DNA of 64,000 nt from Microbacterium sp. No. 7 (GTDB lineage: Bacteria > Actinomycetota > Actinomycetes > Actinomycetales > Microbacteriaceae). The position numbers and the translations under genes were made by a program. The notes beneath the pieces are model-generated. The model made no database searches, was not told the DNA's origin, and was given only the letters and a program-made list of their open reading frames with translations. Positions 32,101-41,609 of this stretch are shown in pieces. The stretch covers positions 1,426,001 to 1,490,000 of the forward strand of contig NZ_CP012697.1 in the NCBI RefSeq assembly GCF_001314225.1, given 5' to 3'. How positions within the stretch are numbered: the stretch's first letter is position 1; the number at the start of each line of letters is the position of its first letter.

Positions 32101-33051
32101 TCAGTTCGCTCCCGAGAATTCCTTGCGGCGGCTGACGATCCAGCGCGCGATCGCGTTGACGGCGAAGGTCACGACGAAGAGGATGAGGCCGGTCGCGATC
32201 AGCACGTTGATGTTCAACTGGTAGGCCTCGGGGAAGGTGAGGGCGATGTTCGCGGCGATCGTCGTGGGGTTCTGCGACGTGAGCAGCTGGAAGGTGACGA
32301 CGTTCGTCGCCGACAGCACCATCGCGACCGCCATCGTCTCGCCGAGCGCGCGGCCCAGGCCGAGCATCGAGGCCGAGACGATGCCGGAGCGGCCGAACGG
32401 CAGCACGGCCATGCGGATCATCTCCCAGCGCGTGGCGCCCAGGGCGAGGGCCGCCTCTTCGTGCAGGCGCGGGGTCTGCAGGAAGATCTCGCGGCAGATC
32501 GCGGTGATGATCGGCACGACCATGACCGCGAGCACGAGAGCGGCGGTGAGGATCGTGCGACCGCTCGCGAGCACCTGGCCGGAGAAGAGCGGGAACCAGC
32601 CGAGGTTCTCGTTGAGCCACTGGTAGGTGGGCACGACGGCCGGCGCGAAGACGAGGATGCCCCACAGGCCGAAGACGACCGACGGCACGGCGGCGAGCAG
32701 GTCGACGATGTAGCCGAGGCCCTGGGCGAGCCGACGGGGCGCGTAGTGCGTGATGAACAGCGCGATGCCGAGCGACAGCGGCACGGCGACGAGGAGGGCG
32801 AGGAAGGCCGCCCAGATCGTGCCGAACAGCAGCGGCAGCACGTATTCCCAGAAGTTGGTCTTGAGGAGCGACGCGTCTTCGCTCGTGAGCCCGAAGGCGG
32901 GGATCGACTGGACGATGAGGAAGATCGCGACGGCCGCCAGAGTGACGACGATCATGGATCCCGCAAAGAGGGCGGTGCCGGAGAACCAGATGTCTCCCGG
33001 GCGCTTCTTCGCCGTGATCTGCGACGGGGCCTCGGCGGTTGTGGCGGTCAT
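32101..33051 (-). CDS. pstC: Phosphate ABC transporter permease PstC
   Basis: 316 residues with six or so membrane helices and the PstC-typical LLAAVPSVVFGLWGILVFAP, followed by the EAA loop RLHEEAALALGATRWEMIRMAVLP. It forms the phosphate channel with PstA. It is separated from pstS by 86 nt that hold a strong hairpin, which probably lowers expression relative to pstS. Confidence 0.96.
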   Translation of the reverse strand: MTATTAEAPSQITAKKRPGDIWFSGTALFAGSMIVVTLAAVAIFLIVQSIPAFGLTSEDASLLKTNFWEYVLPLLFGTIWAAFLALLVAVPLSLGIALFITHYAPRRLAQGLGYIVDLLAAVPSVVFGLWGILVFAPAVVPTYQWLNENLGWFPLFSGQVLASGRTILTAALVLAVMVVPIITAICREIFLQTPRLHEEAALALGATRWEMIRMAVLPFGRSGIVSASMLGLGRALGETMAVAMVLSATNVVTFQLLTSQNPTTIAANIALTFPEAYQLNINVLIATGLILFVVTFAVNAIARWIVSRRKEFSGAN

Positions 33052-33091
33052 CAGTGCCGTTTCTTCTCGCTGGAGGGGGGTGAGCGGGGGA

Positions 33092-33127
33092 GCGGCCTCC
33101 CGGCGCGGTGAGGCGCCGGGAGGCCGC
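33092..33127 (-). terminator. Intra-operon hairpin between pstS and pstC
   Basis: GCGGCCTCCCGGCGC pairs with GCGCCGGGAGGCCGC around a 6-nt loop, a perfect 15-bp stem starting 11 nt after the pstS stop. Such a hairpin probably stops part of the transcripts or protects the pstS mRNA end, giving more binding protein than permease. Confidence 0.8.
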
Positions 33128-33137
33128 GGGTCCGTCT

Positions 33138-34265
33138 TTACTTGATGAGCTCGATCGCGGCGAGCGACTTCGTGCGCAGCTCGTCCGAGATGGGGGCGCT
33201 GCCGGCGTTGGCAGCTGCGGCGTCCTGGCCCTCGGGGCTCACGACGGTCGAGAAGAAGCCGCGCACGAGGGCCGCGGTGTTCTCGTCGTCGTACTGCTCG
33301 CAGGCGATGAGGTAGCTCACCAGCAGCACGGGGTAGGCGCCGGCGGCGGTCGTCGTGCGGTCGATCTCGAAGGCGAGGTCGCCCGACGAGCGGCCGTCCT
33401 CGATCGCCGAGGCGTCGAGCGTCGCGGCGGCGCCCTCGGCCGAGTGGCCGACGAACGCGTCGCCGACCTTGACGTTCACCGACGAGAAGGGCTCGGCCTG
33501 CGAGGCGTCGATGTAGCCGATCGAGCCCTCGCCCGCCTTGACGGCGTTGGCGACGCCCGAGGTCTTCTCGGCGGCCTCGCCGACGACGCCCGCGGGCCAC
33601 TCCTCGACGCTGCCCCAGGTCCACACGTCGGCGGCGGTGGCGGCGAGGTAGTCGGTGAAGTTGCCCGTGGTGCCCGACTTGTCGGAGCGGTGCACGGGGT
33701 TGATGGCCGTGGCGGGCAGGTCGACGCCCGCGTTGGTCGCGGCGATGGCCGGGTCGTTCCACGTCGTGATCGTGCCCGCGAAGATGCCGGCGATGGTCGC
33801 CGCGTCGAGGTCGAGCGCGTCGATGCCGGGGAGGTTGAAGATGATCGCGATGGGCGAGATGTAGGCGGGGATCTCCACGAGGCCCGAGCCGTCGGAGCAG
33901 GCGCTGAAGGTGCCCTCGGCGATCTCGTCGATCTTGAACGCGCGGTCGGAGCCGGCGAACTGGACGGCGCCCTGCTGGAACGACTCGCGGCCCGTGCCCG
34001 AGCCGGCCGGGTCGTACTCGACCTGCGCGTCGGGGTTGGCGGCGAGGAAGGCCTGCGACCAGGACTGGATGGCGACCTGCTGCGACGAGGCGCCCGAGCC
34101 GACGATGCGGCCCGAGAGCGCGTCGGTCGTGGGGGCGTCGCTCGTGCTGGTGGCGCTGGAGGTGTCGTCGCCTCCGGCGGGGGTCTCGTTCGAGGCGCAA
34201 GCGGTGAGCGCGAGGGCCGACACGGCGACGACGGCGCCCAGGGAAGCGATGCGGTTGAGCTTCAC
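33138..34265 (-). CDS. pstS: Phosphate-binding lipoprotein PstS
   Basis: 375 residues. The signal peptide ends in the lipobox LTAC (Cys23 region), then a Thr/Ser/Asp-rich linker leads to the periplasmic-binding-type domain. Phosphate-binding motifs GSGASSQQVAIQSW, DPAGSGTGRESFQQG, FAGSDRAF and VHRSDKSGTTGNFTDYL are present. It captures phosphate outside the membrane for PstCAB. The first gene of the operon, with a PHO-box-like repeat about 90 bp upstream of its ATG. Confidence 0.97.
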   Translation of the reverse strand: MKLNRIASLGAVVAVSALALTACASNETPAGGDDTSSATSTSDAPTTDALSGRIVGSGASSQQVAIQSWSQAFLAANPDAQVEYDPAGSGTGRESFQQGAVQFAGSDRAFKIDEIAEGTFSACSDGSGLVEIPAYISPIAIIFNLPGIDALDLDAATIAGIFAGTITTWNDPAIAATNAGVDLPATAINPVHRSDKSGTTGNFTDYLAATAADVWTWGSVEEWPAGVVGEAAEKTSGVANAVKAGEGSIGYIDASQAEPFSSVNVKVGDAFVGHSAEGAAATLDASAIEDGRSSGDLAFEIDRTTTAAGAYPVLLVSYLIACEQYDDENTAALVRGFFSTVVSPEGQDAAAANAGSAPISDELRTKSLAAIELIK

Positions 34266-34351
34266 GAGTGTTCCTTCTGGTATCAGGGACGCGCCCTGCT
34301 GCCGGGCGCTTGCTCGCGACAGTAGACGCGGACCCTTACCAGAGTGGGCAC

Positions 34352-34373
34352 TGCGGATGAACGCCAGGTGAAC
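34352..34373 (-). promoter_or_regulatory. PHO box (direct repeats) upstream of pstS
   Basis: On the minus strand two 11-nt units follow each other: GTTCACC-TGGC and GTTCATC-CGCA. This matches the direct-repeat unit organisation described for PhoP boxes in Streptomyces (GTTCACC core, 11-nt period). It lies 87-108 nt upstream of the pstS ATG. The likely binder is the RegX3/PhoP-type regulator encoded at 45398-46081. Confidence 0.75.
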
Positions 34374-34424
34374 AGCCGTTCCGCGGTCGCGCGGGCCGGC
34401 GTCGTCGCGCCGGCGTCCTCGCGT

Positions 34425-35363
34425 CTACAGACGCGATTCGTGGGTCTCGATCGCGACGATGCCGGAGCCCGGGTTCGACGCCGAGAGGTGCACGACCGAG
34501 AACCCGGCGACCGGCAGGGCCGCGGCGCTCGTGAGATACGAGCCGTGCAGCGTGCCGGTGGCGAGGGCGAGCTCGGAGAGCATGTCGGGCAGCACGGGCC
34601 CGTGGCCGCACACGACGGCGGGGACCCGCGCGCGCACGCGCTTGCCGATGACGAGCCGCGGGTTGGCGCGCCCGGCCTCCCAGAGGTCCTGGCTGATCAG
34701 CGTCGTGCGCGAGATGGGCAGGCGCAGCGCCTTGGCGAGCGGTCGCACGGTCTGCACGCACCGCAGCGCGTCGCTCGTCACGATGCGCTGCACGCCGAAG
34801 GCCGACAGGGGGCCGACGGCGGCGTGCGCCTGCGCGACGCCGCGCGTCGTGAGGGGGCGCGACGCGTCGGGCTTCGTCCATCCCGACCGCGGGGTCGCCT
34901 TGCCGTGCCGCAGCACGATGACGGGGAAGGTGCTGAGCACGCCGTCGTCCACGAACCGCAGGAAGTTCTCCAGGATCTCCACGTCGACGGGGTAGCTGAG
35001 CCGCTTCAGCGCCTTCTTGGGGCTCAGCCACTCGATCGCCGCGATCTCGCGGTTCGGCACGAACTGCGACTGCCGGATCGCGTCGGGCGTCGCCTCGGCC
35101 GCCCAGTAGTGCACGATCTTCTCGCGGCCCTTCGGCATGCGGTAGCGCGAGACGCCCACGGGGATGCCGAGGGCGACGCGGATGCCGGTCTCCTCCAGGA
35201 TCTCGCGGGCGGCCGTCTCGGCCAGCGTCTCGCCGGGGTCGACCTTGCCCTTGGGCAGGGTCACGTCGACGTACGCCGTGCGGTGGATGACGAGGATCTT
35301 GAGCTTGTCCTCGACCATCCGCCACACGACGCCGCCGGCCGCGTAGACCGCGGTCTCCGTCAT
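34425..35363 (-). CDS. NUDIX hydrolase fused to histidine phosphatase (MutT1-like)
   Basis: 312 residues in two domains. Residues 39-61 form the Nudix box ([23 protein letters not shown]), and from about 148 a histidine phosphatase domain begins [12 protein letters not shown] with a second motif [13 protein letters not shown]. This architecture is that of mycobacterial MutT1, which hydrolyses 8-oxo-dGTP and diadenosine polyphosphates. The ATG overlaps the ppk stop by 4 nt (ATGA), so it is translated after polyphosphate kinase; the link suggests clean-up of nucleotide or polyphosphate products. Confidence 0.85.
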   Translation of the reverse strand: MTETAVYAAGGVVWRMVEDKLKILVIHRTAYVDVTLPKGKVDPGETLAETAAREILEETGIRVALGIPVGVSRYRMPKGREKIVHYWAAEATPDAIRQSQFVPNREIAAIEWLSPKKALKRLSYPVDVEILENFLRFVDDGVLSTFPVIVLRHGKATPRSGWTKPDASRPLTTRGVAQAHAAVGPLSAFGVQRIVTSDALRCVQTVRPLAKALRLPISRTTLISQDLWEAGRANPRLVIGKRVRARVPAVVCGHGPVLPDMLSELALATGTLHGSYLTSAAALPVAGFSVVHLSASNPGSGIVAIETHESRL

Positions 35364-37531
35364 CGCACCGCGCGTGAGCGGCGCCGACGCTGCACCTGGC
35401 TCATGGTCAGCTCCTGCAGGTCGGTCAGCGGCTGACCGTCGGCATCGAGGTGACGTCGGGTCCATGCCCCCTCGGCGCCGAGATGCCACGAGCTGGTCGC
35501 GTCGCTCACCGCCGTGTCGAACAGCTCGAGGAGCTCCTTGACGTGCTCGGGCGCCGTGACGCGCACGAGCGCCTCGACGCGCCGGTCGAGGTTGCGGTGC
35601 ATCATGTCGGCGCTGCCGATGTACACCTGCGGGTCGCCGTCGTTCGCGAACGCGAAGATGCGGGAGTGCTCCAGGTAGCGGCCCAGGATCGAGCGCACCG
35701 TGATGTTGTCGCTGACGCCCGGCAGGTCGGTGCGCAGCGAGCAGATGCCGCGCACCCACACGTCGACGCGCACGCCGGCCTGGCTCGCCCGGTAGAGCGC
35801 GTCGATGATCTGCTCGTCGACCATCGAGTTGACCTTGATGCGCACGTGGGCGGGCCTGCCCTCCAGCGCGTTGGCCCGCTCGGTCTCGATGTGCCGCAGC
35901 AGGCCCTTGCGCAGGTGCAGCGGCGCGACGAGGAGGCGCTTGAACTTCTTCTCGATCGCGTAGCCGCTCAGCTCGTTGAAGAGGCGGGTGAGGTCGCGGC
36001 CCACCTGCGCGTCGCACGTGAAGAGGCCGAAGTCCTCGTAGATGCGGCTCGTCTTGGGGTTGTAGTTGCCCGTGCCGATGTGGCTGTAGCTGCGCAGGGC
36101 GCCGTCTTCCTCGCGGATGATGTGCAGCAGCTTGCAGTGCGTCTTGAGGCCGACGAGGCCGTAGACGACGTGCACGCCCGCCTTCTCGAGCTTGCGCGCC
36201 CACACGATGTTGGCGGCCTCGTCGAAGCGGGCCTTGACCTCGACGAGCGCGAGCACCTGCTTGCCGCGCTCGGCGGCGTCGATGAGCGCCTGCACGATGG
36301 GGCTGTCGCCCGACGTGCGGTACAGCGTCTGCTTGATGGCCAGCACGTGCGGGTCGCGCGCCGCCTGCTCGAGGAAGGCCACGACGCTCGTCGTGAACGA
36401 CTCGTACGGGTGGTGCACGAGCACGTCGCCCTTGCGGATGGCCGAGAAGAAGTCGGCTTTGCCGTTCTGCTCCGCCGGCTGGAAGGCGGGAGCCGTCTTG
36501 GGCACGTGCGGCGGGAAGCGCAGCTCCGGCCGGTCGATGCGCGACAGGTCGAACAGGCCGCGCAGGTCGAGGATGCCGGGAAGGCGGTAGACCTCCTGCT
36601 CGGTGATGTCGAGCTCGCTGATGAGCAGGTCGAGGGTGACCTGGTCCATCCGCTCCGTGACCTCGAGCCGGATGGGCGGGCCGAAGCGGCGGCGCAGCAG
36701 CTCCGCCTCCAGCGCCTGGATGAGGTTCTCGGTCTCGTCCTCCTCGATCACGACGTCCTCGTTGCGCGTGAGGCGGAACGTGTGGTGCTCGAGGATCTCC
36801 ATGCCCGGGAACAGGTCGCCGAGGTGCTCGGAGATCAGGTACTCCAGCGGCAGGTAGCGGCTCACGCCGTCCTCGCCGCCGGGCACCGGCACGAAGCGCG
36901 GCAGCATCGGCGGCACCTTGAGGCGGGCGAACTCCTGGCGTCCGGTCTTGGCGTTGCGGATGCGGATCGCGAGGTTGAGCGAGAGCCCCGAGATGTAGGG
37001 GAACGGGTGCGCCGGGTCGACCGCGAGCGGCATGAGCACGGGGAACACCTGCGCCTGGAAGTAGTCGTAGAGCGCGGTGCGCTCCTGCTCGTTCAGGTCC
37101 TCCCAGATCACGACCTGGATGCCGGCCGAGGCCAGCGCCGGGCGCACGAGCTCCTCCCACGCCGCCGCGTGGCGCAGCTGCAGCGTGTGCGCGCTCGCCG
37201 AGATGTCGGCGAGCACGTCCTGCGGCGCGCGGCCGATGTTGGTCGGCACGGCGAGGCCGGTGATGATGCGGCGCTTGAGGCCGGCGACGCGCACCATGAA
37301 GAACTCGTCGAGGTTGCTCGCGAAGATCGCGAGGAAGTTCGCGCGCTCCAGCGTCGGCAGGTTCGGGTCCTCGGCCAGCTCGAGCACGCGCTGGTTGAAC
37401 GCGAGCCAGCTCAGCTCGCGGTCCGTGTACCGCTGGTCGGGGAGCTGAGCGTCCGGCTCGCTCGTCGCCTCGTCAAAGTCGTCGTCGTCTGCGTCTTCGA
37501 GACCGGCATCCAGTGCCTCGCTGTCGATCAT
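35360..37531 (-). CDS. ppk: Polyphosphate kinase 1
   Basis: 723 residues, the full length of PPK1. An acidic N-terminal extension precedes the conserved start [51 protein letters not shown] and [21 protein letters not shown] follow; His484 in the last motif corresponds to the phosphorylated catalytic histidine. The enzyme makes polyphosphate from ATP. ATG at 37531. It forms an operon with the Nudix/phosphatase gene and lies among phosphate genes, although no clear PHO box was seen directly upstream. Confidence 0.95.
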   Translation of the reverse strand: MIDSEALDAGLEDADDDDFDEATSEPDAQLPDQRYTDRELSWLAFNQRVLELAEDPNLPTLERANFLAIFASNLDEFFMVRVAGLKRRIITGLAVPTNIGRAPQDVLADISASAHTLQLRHAAAWEELVRPALASAGIQVVIWEDLNEQERTALYDYFQAQVFPVLMPLAVDPAHPFPYISGLSLNLAIRIRNAKTGRQEFARLKVPPMLPRFVPVPGGEDGVSRYLPLEYLISEHLGDLFPGMEILEHHTFRLTRNEDVVIEEDETENLIQALEAELLRRRFGPPIRLEVTERMDQVTLDLLISELDITEQEVYRLPGILDLRGLFDLSRIDRPELRFPPHVPKTAPAFQPAEQNGKADFFSAIRKGDVLVHHPYESFTTSVVAFLEQAARDPHVLAIKQTLYRTSGDSPIVQALIDAAERGKQVLALVEVKARFDEAANIVWARKLEKAGVHVVYGLVGLKTHCKLLHIIREEDGALRSYSHIGTGNYNPKTSRIYEDFGLFTCDAQVGRDLTRLFNELSGYAIEKKFKRLLVAPLHLRKGLLRHIETERANALEGRPAHVRIKVNSMVDEQIIDALYRASQAGVRVDVWVRGICSLRTDLPGVSDNITVRSILGRYLEHSRIFAFANDGDPQVYIGSADMMHRNLDRRVEALVRVTAPEHVKELLELFDTAVSDATSSWHLGAEGAWTRRHLDADGQPLTDLQELTMSQVQRRRRSRAVR

Positions 37532-37628
37532 GAGTTCATCATGTCAGGACGGTGCGGGCGATCGCGATGCGGCAACCGTTTCTTCTCCGAACGTTCTCCT
37601 GAGGGCACTGTCGCGCGTCACCTCGGGG

Positions 37629-38300
37629 TCAGGACGCGGCGTCCTCGTCGTCGACGTTGAAGCGGTAGCCGACGTTGCGCACGGTGCCGATGAGCTGCTC
37701 GGCCTCGCCGAGCTTGGCGCGCAGGCGCCGCACGTGCACGTCGACCGTGCGGGTGCCGCCGAAGTAGTCGTAGCCCCACACCTCGCTGAGCAGCTGCTCG
37801 CGCGTGAACACGCGCGAGGGGTGCGTCGCGAAGAAGTGCAGGAGCTGGAACTCCTTGTACGTCAGGTCGAGGGGGCGCCCGTGGATCTTCGCGGAGTACG
37901 ACGACTCGTCGATCGTGATGCCCGACGTCTGCACGCGTGTGGAGGCCTGCTGCGACGAGGCGCGGCCGAGCGCGAGGCGGATGCGCGCGTCGACCTCGGC
38001 GGGGCCGGCGTCGGCGAGCACGACGTCGTCGATGCCCCAGTCGGCCGACACCGCCGTCAGCCCGCCCTCGGTCACGACGACGACGACGGGGATCTCCAGG
38101 CCGGTCGCCTGCAGTACCTTGCACAGCGACTTCGCGTCGGCGAGATCGGTGCGCGCGTCGACGACGACGGCGTCCGCTCGCGGCGCGTGGATCAGCTGCG
38201 CCGCCTCGGCGGGCAGGACACGGGTGCGATGGCTGAGAAGCTCCAGCGCGGGCAGCGCGAGGCCGTCCGCTGCGGAACTGAGTACGAGCAGCTCGGCCAC
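37629..38300 (-). CDS. glnR: GlnR-type orphan OmpR-family regulator
   Basis: 223 residues: an atypical receiver domain ([63 protein letters not shown]) and a C-terminal winged-helix domain ([55 protein letters not shown]). The receiver pattern is that of actinobacterial GlnR, which controls nitrogen genes without a partner kinase. The GTG at 38300 is chosen over an upstream ATG because AAAGGAG lies at ideal distance. It sits next to ppk, a setting that also suits cross-talk with phosphate control. Confidence 0.85.
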   Translation of the reverse strand: MAELLVLSSAADGLALPALELLSHRTRVLPAEAAQLIHAPRADAVVVDARTDLADAKSLCKVLQATGLEIPVVVVVTEGGLTAVSADWGIDDVVLADAGPAEVDARIRLALGRASSQQASTRVQTSGITIDESSYSAKIHGRPLDLTYKEFQLLHFFATHPSRVFTREQLLSEVWGYDYFGGTRTVDVHVRRLRAKLGEAEQLIGTVRNVGYRFNVDDEDAAS

Positions 38301-38384
38301 GCAGCTCCTTTCCGCCACGATCTGGCGCTCCTAGGCCCCCAATCCTAGTAAAGACCGAGAGCGCGCGTGCGCAACAATAGGGGA

Positions 38385-38675
38385 ATGACGGTATCGGAGT
38401 TCGCGTCGCCCCGCAGCATCCGCGGCATCGTCGGCGTGTGGGTGGTCGCGGTCGTCGCCGCGCTGGCGCTCGGCGTGCTCGCGCCGGTCGAGCTGCGCGC
38501 CGTCTGGCTCTCGCTCGGGTTCGCCGGCTGCGTCGTGATCGCCTTCGTCGTGCAGCTCATGGGCGGCCGGGCCGAGGGCTTCATCCAGCGCGTGGCGGCG
38601 AGCGTGCTCGGCGCGCTCCTGGCGATGGGGCTGATCGGCCTCGGGTTCGGCCTGTCGTCGATGGTCGGGGTCTGA
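38385..38675 (+). CDS. Small three-helix membrane protein
   Basis: 96 residues with three hydrophobic segments (GVWVVAVVAALALGVLAP, LSLGFAGCVVIAFVVQLMGG, VLGALLAMGLIGLGFGLSS). ATG at 38385 follows AGGGGA. It is divergent from glnR with an 84-nt gap and is the first of a run of plus-strand genes ending at the FUSC transporter. No family name recognised. Confidence 0.75.
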   Translation: MTVSEFASPRSIRGIVGVWVVAVVAALALGVLAPVELRAVWLSLGFAGCVVIAFVVQLMGGRAEGFIQRVAASVLGALLAMGLIGLGFGLSSMVGV

Positions 38676-38697
38676 GCCGGCGCGCTAGAGTAGAGGC

Positions 38698-38811
38698 ATG
38701 GACCTCCTTGCCCTTGAGCTTTTCTTCATCGGGTTGCTCGGCCTCGCGGGGCTCGCGATCGCGTTCGTCTCCGGCGTCGTGATCAAGAACCTGTATCGCG
38801 GCCAGCGCTGA
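38698..38811 (+). CDS. 37-residue single-helix membrane peptide
   Basis: A short frame, MDLLALELFFIGLLG to KNLYRGQR, is one hydrophobic helix with a basic tail, the layout of small bacterial membrane peptides. It has AGAGG before the ATG, lies 22 nt after the previous gene and 5 nt before the next start, so it fits the operon. No function known. Confidence 0.6.
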   Translation: MDLLALELFFIGLLGLAGLAIAFVSGVVIKNLYRGQR

Positions 38812-38816
38812 CCGAC

Positions 38817-39416
38817 GTGCTCGAGCTGCCGACCGACCTCCCGGCGGATCTCGCGCCCCTGGCGTGGCTGCTCGGCGTCTGGGAGGGCTCCGGCGTCATC
38901 GACTACGAGGCGAACGGCACCCGCTACTCCGGCGAGTTCGCGCATCGCGTGAGCTTCAGCCACGACGGCGGCGACTACCTCAACTACTCCGCGGAGGCCT
39001 GGATGCTCGGCGACGAGCGCACGCCGCTGGTCGCCGAGACGGGGTACTGGCGCGTCGTGCGCCCCGCGGGCGAGGAGGACCCGGGCCCGGGCCTTCTGCC
39101 GCCGCTCGTGCGCCGCGAGAGCGCGCGTACCGTCGACGACGTCGAGACGCTGCGCAACGCCGACGGCGGCTTCGGGCTGGAGGTCGCCCTCGTGCACTCC
39201 GACGGCGTGAGCGAGCTGTACCTGGGCCAGGCGAAGGGCCCCCGCATCGACCTGGCGACCGACGCCGTCGTGCGCGGCGCGGGCGCCAAGCCGTACACCG
39301 CGGCCACGCGCATGTACGGCCTCGTCGAGGGCCACCTGCTCTGGGTGTGGGACATCGCGGCGCTCGGCGCGCCGCTCGCCTCGCACGCCTCCGCGAGACT
39401 GGCACGGTCGGAATGA
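38817..39416 (+). CDS. Nitrobindin (FABP-like heme-binding beta barrel)
   Basis: 199 residues starting at GTG 38817. LAWLLGVWEGSGVIDY near the N-terminus is the nitrobindin/THAP4-like signature (GxWxGxG), then beta strands with FSHDGGDYLNYSAEAWML and ETGYWRVVRP. The family binds ferric heme in a beta barrel and can isomerise peroxynitrite. The stop overlaps the ygfZ ATG by 4 nt, so the two genes are coupled, which is a common actinobacterial arrangement. Confidence 0.8.
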   Translation: MLELPTDLPADLAPLAWLLGVWEGSGVIDYEANGTRYSGEFAHRVSFSHDGGDYLNYSAEAWMLGDERTPLVAETGYWRVVRPAGEEDPGPGLLPPLVRRESARTVDDVETLRNADGGFGLEVALVHSDGVSELYLGQAKGPRIDLATDAVVRGAGAKPYTAATRMYGLVEGHLLWVWDIAALGAPLASHASARLARSE

Positions 39417-40486
39417 GCAGCCTCGGCGCGCTGCCCGGTGCGGTCGTCGACGACGGGGTGCTCGCCCACCTCGGCAATCCGCTGGGCGAGCAGCGGGCGC
39501 TGCGCGCGGGTCGCGCGCTCGCACCGCTGGGTGCTCGCGCGGTGCTCGCGGTGACGGGCGAGGACCGCCTCTCGTGGCTCGACTCGATCAGCTCGCAGTC
39601 GCTCGCGCGCCTGCCCGCGGGCGTCTCGACGGAGACCCTCGTGCTCGACCCGCACGGTCACGTGGAGCACGCGGCCGGCGTCGTCGACGACGGCGAGAGC
39701 ACGTGGCTCCTCGTCGACCGCGCGCGGAGCGACGACCTGCTCGCATGGCTGCGGCGCATGCGCTTCCGCCTGCGGGTCGACCCGCAGGACCGGTCGGAGA
39801 CCCACGCCGTCGTGGCCGGGACAGTCGCCGCCGTGGCCGCGCTGACCGCGGACGCCGTCTGGCACGACCCGTGGCCCGGCGTCGCCGACGGCGGCTGGGG
39901 GTACGCGCACGCCGAACCGCACCCCGGCGCGGAGCGCGACTGGTGCGAGGCGGTCGTGAGCCGCGACGAGCTCGACGCTCTCGCCGCCGCGGCGGCTCGC
40001 GGCGAGCGGGAGCTCGCGGGCGCCCTGGCGGCCGACGCGCTGCGCGTCGCGGCCTGGCGTCCCGCGGCCGGCGAGGTCGACGGCCGCACGCTGCCACACG
40101 AGGTCGACTGGCTGCGCACCGCCGTGCACCTCGACAAGGGCTGCTACCGCGGCCAGGAGACCGTCGCGAAGGTGCACAACCTCGGTCGTCCGCCGCGGCG
40201 CCTCGTGTCGCTGCAGCTCGACGGCAGCGACGTCCTGCTGCCCGAGCCCGGAGCCGAGGTACAGGCGGAGGGCGAGACCGTCGGCCGGATCACGTCGGCC
40301 GCACGGCATTTCGAGGAGGGGCCCATCGCCCTCGCGCTGGTGACGCGCACGCTCGCGGTCGACGCCCCGCTCACGGTCGTCGCCGGCGACGAGACGGTCG
40401 CCGCGGCACAGGAGACGATCGTGCCGCCGGACGCCGGCCGCACGGTCGCGGTCCCACGCCTGCCGCGCCTCTCCCGCCGCAGGTGA
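39413..40486 (+). CDS. ygfZ: Folate-binding Fe-S cluster assembly protein YgfZ
   Basis: 357 residues of the GcvT/YgfZ fold. The diagnostic motif KGCYRGQE is at residues 242-249, and the N-terminal folate-binding part includes RLSWLDSISSQSLARLPAG. YgfZ helps build or repair [4Fe-4S] enzymes with tetrahydrofolate. ATG overlaps the nitrobindin stop (ATGA), and its own stop overlaps the start of the FUSC gene (GTGA), making one translationally coupled operon. Confidence 0.9.
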   Translation: MSSLGALPGAVVDDGVLAHLGNPLGEQRALRAGRALAPLGARAVLAVTGEDRLSWLDSISSQSLARLPAGVSTETLVLDPHGHVEHAAGVVDDGESTWLLVDRARSDDLLAWLRRMRFRLRVDPQDRSETHAVVAGTVAAVAALTADAVWHDPWPGVADGGWGYAHAEPHPGAERDWCEAVVSRDELDALAAAAARGERELAGALAADALRVAAWRPAAGEVDGRTLPHEVDWLRTAVHLDKGCYRGQETVAKVHNLGRPPRRLVSLQLDGSDVLLPEPGAEVQAEGETVGRITSAARHFEEGPIALALVTRTLAVDAPLTVVAGDETVAAAQETIVPPDAGRTVAVPRLPRLSRRR

Positions 40487-41601
40487 CGGTGTCGGGTCCC
40501 GCGACCGCGCCGATCCGTCCCGGTCTGCCGGGACGCATCGATCGCGGTCGCGCAAGCCTCGCGCTCCGCGCGGCGCGCGTGCGGGGCACGGTTCCCGCGA
40601 CCGTCCAGATCGCGGTCGCAGCGACCGTCGCGTTCGTCGTCGCGCACTACGTGCTCGGACACGAGTCGCCGCTGCTGGCCGGGACCGTGACCATCTCGAG
40701 CCTCGGGCTGGTGCGCGACGCACGGCCGATCCGCGTGCTGGAGACGGTCGTCGGCATGGTGCTGGGCATCTTCGTGGCCGAGACGATCGTGCTGCTCGCC
40801 GGAGCCGGCTGGTGGCAGCTGGCGATGGCTCTCATCCTCACGATCCTGATCGCGCGCTTCCTGTCGTCGCACGCGAGCTTCGCGATCGCCGCGGCCATCC
40901 AGTCGTTCATCGTCCTGGCGCTGCCGGCCAGCGGCGTGCCCTATCTGCGGCTCCTGGACGGCCTGGTCGGCGCCGCCGCGGCGCTGCTGGCGACCGTGCT
41001 GATCCCGCGCAACCCGGTTCGCGCGGTGACCGCCGACGGTCATGTCCTGTTCGCACGGTTCGAGGCGGCCTCGCGCGCCGTCGTCCAGGGGCTGCGCCGG
41101 GGCGATCGACACCGGGCGGAGCGCGGGCTGGAGCGCGCCCGGGCGACGCAGGCCGCCGTCGACGCCTGGGCGGAGTCGCTCGACTCGGGTGCGGCCGTCG
41201 CTCGGATCTCCCCGTTGCTGCGGCGGCAGAGATCCGAGCTGGCCCGTCAGCAGCGGGTGCTCGCGAACATGGACTACGCCGTGCGCAACCTCCGGGTGAT
41301 CGCCCGTCGCGCCGCGTACCTGTGCGACGACGGGACGGCGCGGCCCGTGCCCGCCGACCTGCTCGCGGAGCTGGTGCGCGGCGCGGACCTGATCGCACAG
41401 TCGCTCACGGACATCGCCTACGAGCCGGCGGCGCAGAGCGCGCTGCGTGCCGTGGCCACCCGCCTGCACCCCGAGGCGATCGCGGGGGCCTCGCTCGGAG
41501 AGGCGAACCTGATCGGTGCGCTGCGTCCTCTCGCGGTCGACCTGCTGACGGCCTCGGGCGTGCCGCCGTCCGAAGCCCGCGCCGCCCTTCCGCGGGGGTG
41601 A
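40483..41601 (+). CDS. FUSC-family aromatic acid exporter-like membrane protein
   Basis: 372 residues: six or so N-terminal membrane helices (ATVQIAVAATVAFVVAHYVLG, LLAGTVTISSLGLVRDARP, VVGMVLGIFVAETIVLLAGAGWW, LTILIARFL, GLVGAAAALLATVLIP) then a long cytoplasmic helical part rich in Arg and Ala. This is the aromatic-acid-exporter (ArAE)/FUSC half-unit. GTG start with 4-nt overlap to ygfZ. The cargo is unknown. Confidence 0.75.
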   Translation: MTVSGPATAPIRPGLPGRIDRGRASLALRAARVRGTVPATVQIAVAATVAFVVAHYVLGHESPLLAGTVTISSLGLVRDARPIRVLETVVGMVLGIFVAETIVLLAGAGWWQLAMALILTILIARFLSSHASFAIAAAIQSFIVLALPASGVPYLRLLDGLVGAAAALLATVLIPRNPVRAVTADGHVLFARFEAASRAVVQGLRRGDRHRAERGLERARATQAAVDAWAESLDSGAAVARISPLLRRQRSELARQQRVLANMDYAVRNLRVIARRAAYLCDDGTARPVPADLLAELVRGADLIAQSLTDIAYEPAAQSALRAVATRLHPEAIAGASLGEANLIGALRPLAVDLLTASGVPPSEARAALPRG

Positions 41602-41609
41602 GCCCTCGG

